NCBI GenBank assembly: GCA_016735415.1
Contig: JAERRP010000919.1
Coordinates: 1 to 5,732, forward strand
From: Desulfobacterales bacterium
GTDB lineage: Bacteria > Desulfobacterota > Desulfobacteria > Desulfobacterales > UBA5852
Direction of reading: 5' to 3'
Length of the DNA stretch: 5,732 nucleotides
Part shown: positions 1-4,292 of the stretch, piece after piece
How the letters are laid out: every line of letters starts with the position of its first letter
How positions within the stretch are numbered: the stretch's first letter is position 1
The notes under the pieces: generated by a model
Told to the model about the DNA's origin: nothing
Databases searched by the model: none
The model's input: only the letters and a program-made list of their open reading frames with translations
Translations under genes and position numbers: made by a program

Positions 1-120
1 GCACCGGTTATTGAACCCGAGTTTTCATCCGTCTACATGCAGAACCTACCCAAAAAGGCGACCAGGAATATTGTTCTGCGCTATATCGATCCGCTTCTGC
101 AGCGTTTTGGGAAAGGATAG
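1..120 (+). CDS. 3' end of an unrecognised protein (partial)
   Basis: Frame 1 is open from the first base to a TAG stop at 118-120 and gives 39 residues, ending RYIDPLLQRFGKG. The start lies outside the window. I do not recognise a family: the tail is rich in basic and hydrophobic residues (Lys, Arg, Leu, Ile) and shows no catalytic motif. It is on the same strand as the UDP-xylose synthase gene and 70 bp upstream of it, with no evident terminator between, so it may be the preceding gene of the same envelope-sugar operon. The reading frame is supported only by openness and position, so the call is modest. Confidence 0.5.
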   Translation, partial: APVIEPEFSSVYMQNLPKKATRNIVLRYIDPLLQRFGKG

Positions 121-180
121 CCGGGACGACCAGTTCAAGCAACGATTTTAGCGCCGGCCGTAATGGGCTCTGGTCATAAA

Positions 181-189
181 GGAGAGGGG
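181..189 (+). promoter_or_regulatory. Shine-Dalgarno fixing a TTG start
   Basis: GGAGAGGGG lies just upstream of the TTG at 191, with six bases between GGAG and the start codon. An in-frame TAA at 161-163 blocks any much longer protein, and the nucleotide-binding fold begins by residue 6. This TTG is therefore well supported even though it is a rare start codon. Confidence 0.75.
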
Positions 190-190
190 C

Positions 191-1144
191 TTGCACCTTA
201 AAAAAAGAATTCTGGTAACCGGCGGGGCCGGTTTCATCGGGTCGCATCTGTGTGAATACCTGCTGCAGAGGGGCCGGGAAGTTATTTGCCTGGACAATTT
301 TTTTACCGGCAGCAAGCAAAACATTCTGCCCCTGCACGACAACCCCTATTTTGAAGTTTTGCGGCACGATATCACGTTCCCTCTCTATGTCGAGATCGAT
401 GAGATTTTCAACCTGGCATGTCCGGCCTCCCCCATTCACTATCAGAACGATCCGGTTCAAACCACCAAGGTCAATGTCCACGGGGCCATCAACATGCTGG
501 GATTGGCCAAGCGTCTGAAGATCAGGATCTTGCAGGCCTCGACCTCCGAAGTCTACGGCGACCCCCACATGCATCCCCAGAGGGAAGACTATTGGGGCAA
601 CGTCAACTGCATCGGTCCGCGTTCCTGCTATGACGAAGGTAAACGTTGCGCCGAAACCCTGTTTTTCGATTATCACCGCCAGCAACGCCTTGAGATCAAA
701 ATTGCACGGATCTTCAACACCTATGGTCCCAGCATGCATCCCAACGACGGACGGGTGGTTTCGAATTTTATTTGTCGGGCGCTGCGGGATCTACCCTTGG
801 AAATCCACGGCGACGGCACTCAGACCCGCTCTTTTTGCTATATCAGCGATATGGTCGAAGGACTGGCAAAGCTGATGGACAGTCCGGATTCGATCACCGG
901 TCCCATGAACCTTGGCAATCCTCGCGAATTTACGATTTCCGAGCTGGCGGAAAAAGTGATTGAGTTGACCAATTCCAAATCCGAAGTGACGTTTGGGCCC
1001 TTGCCCACCGATGATCCTAAGCAGAGAAAACCAGACATCCATTACGCCCGGTCGGCAATCAACTGGCAGCCCCAGGTCCAACTTGAAGAAGGATTGATTA
1101 AAACCATTGCATATTTTGATAAACTCCTTGCCGAAATTGATTAA
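191..1144 (+). CDS. uxs: UDP-glucuronate decarboxylase (UDP-xylose synthase), extended SDR family
   Basis: This 317-residue NAD-dependent extended short-chain dehydrogenase should oxidise UDP-glucuronate at C4, decarboxylate it and reduce the product to UDP-xylose in the cytoplasm. Visible motifs are the Rossmann glycine loop GGAGFIG (residues 11-17), the acidic residue ending strand 2 (LDNFFTG, D35), the [10 protein letters not shown] segment (116-125) with the Thr/Ser-Glu group used in catalysis, and the Tyr-x3-Lys pair (Y147, K151 in CYDEGKR). [18 protein letters not shown] (177-194) and the [10 protein letters not shown] segment (213-222) are typical of UDP-xylose synthases rather than of epimerases. 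Length matches bacterial family members (about 310-345). The start is TTG with a strong Shine-Dalgarno. The 3' end overlaps the acyltransferase gene, suggesting co-translation. Related decarboxylases include the ArnA C-terminal domain, but that one is usually fused to a formyltransferase. The family is clear; UDP-xylose as the product is very likely. Confidence 0.93.
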   Translation: MHLKKRILVTGGAGFIGSHLCEYLLQRGREVICLDNFFTGSKQNILPLHDNPYFEVLRHDITFPLYVEIDEIFNLACPASPIHYQNDPVQTTKVNVHGAINMLGLAKRLKIRILQASTSEVYGDPHMHPQREDYWGNVNCIGPRSCYDEGKRCAETLFFDYHRQQRLEIKIARIFNTYGPSMHPNDGRVVSNFICRALRDLPLEIHGDGTQTRSFCYISDMVEGLAKLMDSPDSITGPMNLGNPREFTISELAEKVIELTNSKSEVTFGPLPTDDPKQRKPDIHYARSAINWQPQVQLEEGLIKTIAYFDKLLAEID

Positions 1145-2054
1145 AAAAAGTGTTAAACGCCTGTCGATCAGACAGATTCAGGCGCTGGGCACAGTTGTCG
1201 GTGGCCTCCTTTATATTTTGCTTTCAGCGCGGCGGCAGATTGCACGGCAAAACCTCAAGTTCTCCCATCTGACCCGGTCAATACACCCATCCCGTAATTT
1301 CATGCATAAGGTTTTTCATCATTTCGGAACAACGCTGGTTGAAATGGTGCAAATGTCTGTCCTTACGCGCGAGGAGTGTTTAGGTCGGATATGGGTCCAA
1401 GGTGAAGAGTATCTGACAAAAGCGTTAATGGAGGGGAAGGGCGTTATATTCATTTCCGCGCACATCGGCAACTGGGAATCCGCCCTGCAATTCTATCCGC
1501 TTTATTTTCAAAAACCCGTCCTGGCGGTGGTCAAACCTTTCAAAAATTTCTTTGTCAATCAATGGATGCATACGTTTCGTTCCCGTTTCGGCAATCAACT
1601 CATTTACACCAAAGGGGCTCTGGGAGAGATGATCCAAACACTTCGCCGCGGTGGTGCAATCGGCATCATGATTGACATGAACCGGCAAAAACAAGGCATT
1701 CCCGTCAAATTCCTGAGACATGATGTCACCGTTACGCCGGCGGCCGCCATGCTGGCATTACGCTGTAAAAGCCCCGTGATTCCGATCCTCTGTCACCGTG
1801 ATCCGGAGGGCCGCCAGATATTCAAGATAGAGCCCCCTATCCCCATGCGTCGCTCCGGAGACCTTCGCAGCGATCTGCAATTCAACACCCAGCTCATGAC
1901 CGATGTGGTCGAAAAGGCCGTTTGTCGGCATCCGGACCAGTGGTACTGGATGCAGAAGCGCTGGAAAACGTTTTATCCGGAGCTTTATCCAGAGTATTTT
2001 TCCGCCCGCCAGAAGCGAAAGCAAAAGAAGTTAAGCCCAAGAGGCGTACGGTAG
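1107..2054 (+). CDS. LpxL/HtrB-type lipid A acyltransferase family protein
   Basis: Up to 315 residues, stop TAG at 2052-2054. The family transfers a fatty acyl chain from acyl-ACP to lipid A precursors or other glycolipids at the inner face of the cytoplasmic membrane. The catalytic HxxxxE motif is seen as SAHIGNWES (H119, E124). Other family blocks are [11 protein letters not shown] (182-192), [18 protein letters not shown] (200-217), the VIPI segment (224-227) and [12 protein letters not shown] (275-286). A hydrophobic N-terminal stretch around residues 27-40, followed by RRQIARQNL, matches the membrane anchor region. The C-terminus is a basic tail rich in Lys and Arg. There is no ATG near the start. 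In-frame TTG codons lie at 1107, 1116, 1128 and 1137, all overlapping the end of the UDP-xylose synthase gene. AGAAGGA (1087-1093) best serves 1107, though the spacing is long (13 bp). The family is sure; the acyl chain, the acceptor and whether it is a core lipid A enzyme are not shown. Confidence 0.9.
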   Translation: MHILINSLPKLIKKSVKRLSIRQIQALGTVVGGLLYILLSARRQIARQNLKFSHLTRSIHPSRNFMHKVFHHFGTTLVEMVQMSVLTREECLGRIWVQGEEYLTKALMEGKGVIFISAHIGNWESALQFYPLYFQKPVLAVVKPFKNFFVNQWMHTFRSRFGNQLIYTKGALGEMIQTLRRGGAIGIMIDMNRQKQGIPVKFLRHDVTVTPAAAMLALRCKSPVIPILCHRDPEGRQIFKIEPPIPMRRSGDLRSDLQFNTQLMTDVVEKAVCRHPDQWYWMQKRWKTFYPELYPEYFSARQKRKQKKLSPRGVR

Positions 2055-2172
2055 GGCGAGGTAAATACCGGCCCGTATCGGATGGGGACCGGCGCTGGCG
2101 GTGGAAGCGTTGTGGGAACCCAAACAGAATTCGTTCTTGATCGATCAGGATGAGATGAAGCCTGGTCGCGTA

Positions 2173-3336
2173 TCATTGGTTTTGCGGTTTCCAAGGACCT
2201 GCGGCCGGTTCAGGAAATACCAGAAAGCGTCGTCCCAGAAAATTGATAATAAACAATGAAACGGTGGCAATCAGTTTTGAGAGCAACGGATTTACGTTGA
2301 ATTCTAAAAAAGTTTTGGTAATCAACAGATCGAAAGTGCCTGCCAATACAACCAGAATGATATAAACACCCATTTCTGTTCCCGCCGGCCAGCGTGCCTT
2401 GTGTCGAAAAAGAATGGCAATGCAAAGGGCATAGTTCGCTATCGCCGCGATTATGAAAGCAGATGGCACCGCTATGTCGACCGAGACATCGACCGCCATC
2501 AATGTCAGGAAGCCGGCCATATTGATCACGGCAGCCGCGCCGCCAATGAAAAAATACAGCAACAACTGTATCGGCAAGGGGGCTTTGTGTGCATTGTAGC
2601 GGAAGATACAGAAAAGAGCCCGTAATCCATCTTTGACACCGATTTTTTTACCTTCCGCATATGTCCGGCCATAATAGGAAATTCCCATTTCGTAGATCCG
2701 CAGACGCATTTGGGAAATTTTGGCAACGATTTCAGGTTCGAAGCCGAAACGGTTTTCTTTAATGTCAATACTTTGAATCACATCGCGGCGAAAAACCTTG
2801 TAGCAGGTTTCCATGTCGGTCAGATTCAGGTCCGTAAACATGTTGGAAAGAAAGGTCAGAAAACGGTTTCCCAGCGCGTGCCAGAAAAAAAGAACGCGAT
2901 GCGTACCTGACGACAGGAACCGGGATCCCAAAACCACATCGGCCTGATCATTGATAAGCGGCTCAATTAATTTTTTCAAATCTTGGGGATCATACTCTAA
3001 ATCGGCATCCTGGACGGCGACAAAATCGCCGCTGGCGATGGAAAAACCGGATCGAAGGGCAGCGCCTTTGCCCATATTTTTCTCGTGATGGAGTAGCTTG
3101 ATCTCCGGATGAATTGCTTCTAATTCTCTGGCAATCACATAGCTGTTGTCACTGGAACAATCGTCTACAATAATCAACTCTAATTCGAGCGCATTCTCGG
3201 CTATATCCAGAACGCGATCGATGCATCGTTTCAATGTGTGTTCTTCATTATAACAGGGGATGACAACGCTTAAGGTCTTAACCGAATTATCGGGAGAACC
3301 AGCCATTGAATTTCCGATTATCATTTTCCAGCTCAT
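2173..3336 (-). CDS. Family 2 glycosyltransferase (DPM1/ArnC-like) fused to a GtrA-like membrane domain
   Basis: A 387-residue protein with two modules. Residues about 21-250 form a GT-A fold glycosyltransferase: LSVVIPCYNEE (22-32), IIVDDCSSDNS (55-65), KNMGKGAALRSG (86-97), the metal-binding DxD in QDADLEYDP (D110, D112) and VVLGSRF (134-140). This is the pattern of polyprenyl-phosphate mannose/glucose synthases. Residues about 256-375 are hydrophobic, with roughly four membrane segments (near 257-280, 287-310, 322-342 and 352-371), ending in NFLGRRFLVF, as in GtrA/DPMS-type proteins thought to help flip lipid-linked sugars. Expected role: move a sugar from a nucleotide donor to undecaprenyl phosphate and support its transfer across the inner membrane. 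It converges on the acyltransferase gene (118 bp gap) and diverges from the regulator. Starts at M1, M5 or M11 are all possible; M11 has a GGA about seven bases upstream, while M1 has only a weak site. The donor sugar is unknown. Confidence 0.9.
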   Translation of the reverse strand: MSWKMIIGNSMAGSPDNSVKTLSVVIPCYNEEHTLKRCIDRVLDIAENALELELIIVDDCSSDNSYVIARELEAIHPEIKLLHHEKNMGKGAALRSGFSIASGDFVAVQDADLEYDPQDLKKLIEPLINDQADVVLGSRFLSSGTHRVLFFWHALGNRFLTFLSNMFTDLNLTDMETCYKVFRRDVIQSIDIKENRFGFEPEIVAKISQMRLRIYEMGISYYGRTYAEGKKIGVKDGLRALFCIFRYNAHKAPLPIQLLLYFFIGGAAAVINMAGFLTLMAVDVSVDIAVPSAFIIAAIANYALCIAILFRHKARWPAGTEMGVYIILVVLAGTFDLLITKTFLEFNVNPLLSKLIATVSLFIINFLGRRFLVFPEPAAGPWKPQNQ

Positions 3337-3350
3337 TTCTTAGTTGATGT

Positions 3351-3361
3351 GTGCCGGGCAC
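3351..3361. repeat. Perfect 11-bp inverted repeat in the leader of the glycosyltransferase gene
   Basis: GTGCC-G-GGCAC lies 14 bp upstream of the longest start of the minus-strand glycosyltransferase. With a one-base centre it cannot form a good RNA loop, so if functional it is more likely a protein-binding dyad. Chance occurrence is quite possible at this length. Confidence 0.35.
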
Positions 3362-3374
3362 GGCGCGTATTTTC

Positions 3375-3397
3375 AAGGGTGCGTTGAGCTTACCCTT
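3375..3397. repeat. Inverted repeat with T-rich flank between the divergent genes
   Basis: AAGGGT (3375-3380) pairs with ACCCTT (3392-3397) across an 11-base loop. On the plus strand the right arm runs into TTTGTTTT, which gives a weak intrinsic-terminator look. It would lie in the 5' leader of the minus-strand glycosyltransferase mRNA, or it could stop plus-strand read-through toward the regulator. The stem is only 6 bp, so this is tentative. Confidence 0.3.
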
Positions 3398-3479
3398 TGT
3401 TTTAAAGCTCATCAAGTCCCAAACTCGCCTTGACGACACCCGCTAAAATTCAACATGCCACCGATCTGAAAAGGAATGC

Positions 3480-3509
3480 TTGACAGCAATGGACAGATCC
3501 TCCTATAGT
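3480..3509 (+). promoter_or_regulatory. Sigma-70 type promoter of the regulator-GRE operon
   Basis: TTGACA (3480-3485, perfect -35 consensus) and TATAGT (3504-3509, five of six matches to TATAAT) are separated by 18 bp. Transcription would begin near 3515-3517, giving a 5' leader of about 30 bases before ATG 3546. The -35 box occupies the TTG that opens the longest possible frame of the regulator, which argues against that TTG as a translation start. The probable operator sits immediately downstream of the -10 box. Confidence 0.75.
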
Positions 3510-3534
3510 GGCAACTGGTATTACCAGAAGCCAC
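3508..3534. promoter_or_regulatory. Probable GntR/FadR-family operator (27-bp dyad, autoregulation)
   Basis: The core CTGGTA-T-TACCAG (3515-3527) is a perfect inverted repeat of the TGGT-N3-ACCA form known for FadR, PdhR and LldR-type regulators. It is nested in a wider dyad with the same centre (3521): GTGGC (3508-3512) pairs with GCCAC (3530-3534), and only the two A-A positions on each side (3513-3514 versus 3528-3529) break symmetry. It covers the expected transcription start and touches the -10 box, so a bound repressor would block RNA polymerase. The nearest candidate binder is the GntR-family regulator encoded directly downstream. Confidence 0.75.
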
Positions 3535-3541
3535 AAGAGGA
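3535..3541 (+). promoter_or_regulatory. Shine-Dalgarno that supports ATG 3546 as the regulator start
   Basis: AAGAGGA ends four bases before ATG 3546 (five bases between GAGG and the ATG). It follows directly after the operator dyad. The alternative TTG at 3480 would require a transcript starting upstream of the consensus promoter. Confidence 0.7.
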
Positions 3542-3545
3542 ACCC

Positions 3546-4271
3546 ATGCAGGAATTACTCGCACCCCTTCAGAACCCAAGCCTGAAAGACGTATTTATTG
3601 AACGATTTGAAGAACTAATATTATCCGGCCAGCTCAAAATCGGTCAAAAACTGCCTTCAGAACGTGAACTGGCCCTCCAACTCGGTGTCAGTCGGCCTGT
3701 GGTCCACAATGGACTGGTTGACCTGGAGGCCAAAGGCTTGGTCACGCTGATTCCCCGTGTGGGCGCTGTGGTCAACGATTATCGGCGGGAAGGCTCTCTG
3801 GCCCTGCTGAACTCCCTGGTGACTTATCAGAAAGGACGCCTGGAAACGGAACTCCAAACCAGTCTGTTGGATGTGCGCCGGATTTTCGAGGTGGAAACCG
3901 CCCGTCTGGCCGCCCTTCATCGGGAAGATGCACACCTTAATGCCTTGCAGGAAGTGCTTGAGGAAGAAATGCAGATCCGGCGGGAAGCTGTCGCACGAAT
4001 CGCCGCTCTCGACTTCCGGTTCCATCATCTGCTGACCCTTGCGTCCGGGAACCGGATTTACCCCCTGCTGATAAACTCCTTCAAGCCGGTCTATTTGAAC
4101 CTGGTCGCTCAATTTTTTCAAAACCCGGCCGTCGTTAAAACCGTGCATGCGTTTCATCGCAAGTTGTTTCAGGCCATCGACAACCGTGATGAGGCCGCGG
4201 CTGTCGCGGTCATGCAGCGCATGCTTTTGCACGGTGCTGATCACCTTCAGAAGGTGTCCCGAACAGAGTGA
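3546..4271 (+). CDS. GntR family, FadR/FCD-type transcriptional regulator
   Basis: From ATG 3546 this is a 241-residue DNA-binding regulator, the usual size for the FadR subfamily. Residues about 12-76 form the GntR winged helix-turn-helix, with LKIGQKLPSERELALQLGVS (30-49) leading into the recognition helix SRPVVHNGLVDLEAKGLV and a wing ending near RVGAVV (71-76). Residues about 100-235 form the helical FCD effector domain. D156-x3-H160 (DFRFH), H204 and H229 match the Asp/His set that often binds a metal and a carboxylate ligand in this family. An in-frame TTG at 3480 would add 22 residues, but that TTG is the promoter's -35 box and the extra residues precede the domain. The gene is 21 bp upstream of the glycyl radical enzyme, so it very likely controls that operon and itself through the palindrome at 3508-3534. 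The effector is unknown; a carboxylic acid linked to the GRE reaction is the natural guess. Confidence 0.9.
   Translation: MQELLAPLQNPSLKDVFIERFEELILSGQLKIGQKLPSERELALQLGVSRPVVHNGLVDLEAKGLVTLIPRVGAVVNDYRREGSLALLNSLVTYQKGRLETELQTSLLDVRRIFEVETARLAALHREDAHLNALQEVLEEEMQIRREAVARIAALDFRFHHLLTLASGNRIYPLLINSFKPVYLNLVAQFFQNPAVVKTVHAFHRKLFQAIDNRDEAAAVAVMQRMLLHGADHLQKVSRTE
4242..4256. repeat. Perfect 15-bp inverted repeat upstream of the glycyl radical enzyme gene
   Basis: CACCTTC-A-GAAGGTG lies inside the last codons of the regulator, 36 bp before the GRE start codon. The left CACC could also pair with GGTG at 4233-4236 across five bases, giving two mutually exclusive small stems. It does not match the TGGT-N3-ACCA operator core. 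It may be a second protein-binding dyad, an RNA element affecting GRE expression, or a coincidence of coding sequence. Confidence 0.4.
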
Positions 4272-4280
4272 TTTGAAGCG

Positions 4281-4287
4281 AGGAGGT
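4281..4287 (+). promoter_or_regulatory. Strong Shine-Dalgarno of the glycyl radical enzyme gene
   Basis: AGGAGGT is a near-perfect anti-16S match, with six bases between AGGAGG and ATG 4293. It is the best ribosome binding site seen in the window and implies high translation of the enzyme relative to its regulator. Confidence 0.8.
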
Positions 4288-4292
4288 ACACC

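Noticed and set aside
8..739. A 243-residue open frame on the minus strand
   Set aside because: It is antisense to the conserved core of the UDP-xylose synthase and to the 3' end of the preceding gene, has no recognisable motif, and is best read as a shadow.
2138..2147. TGATCGATCA, a perfect 10-bp palindrome between the convergent genes, considered as a terminator
   Set aside because: It has no loop and no following T-run on either strand. No convincing intrinsic terminator was found in the 118-bp gap at 2055-2172.
3698..3708. TGTGG-T-CCACA palindrome considered as a second operator
   Set aside because: It is inside the codons of the regulator's recognition helix, does not fit the TGGT-N3-ACCA core, and is well within what chance allows.
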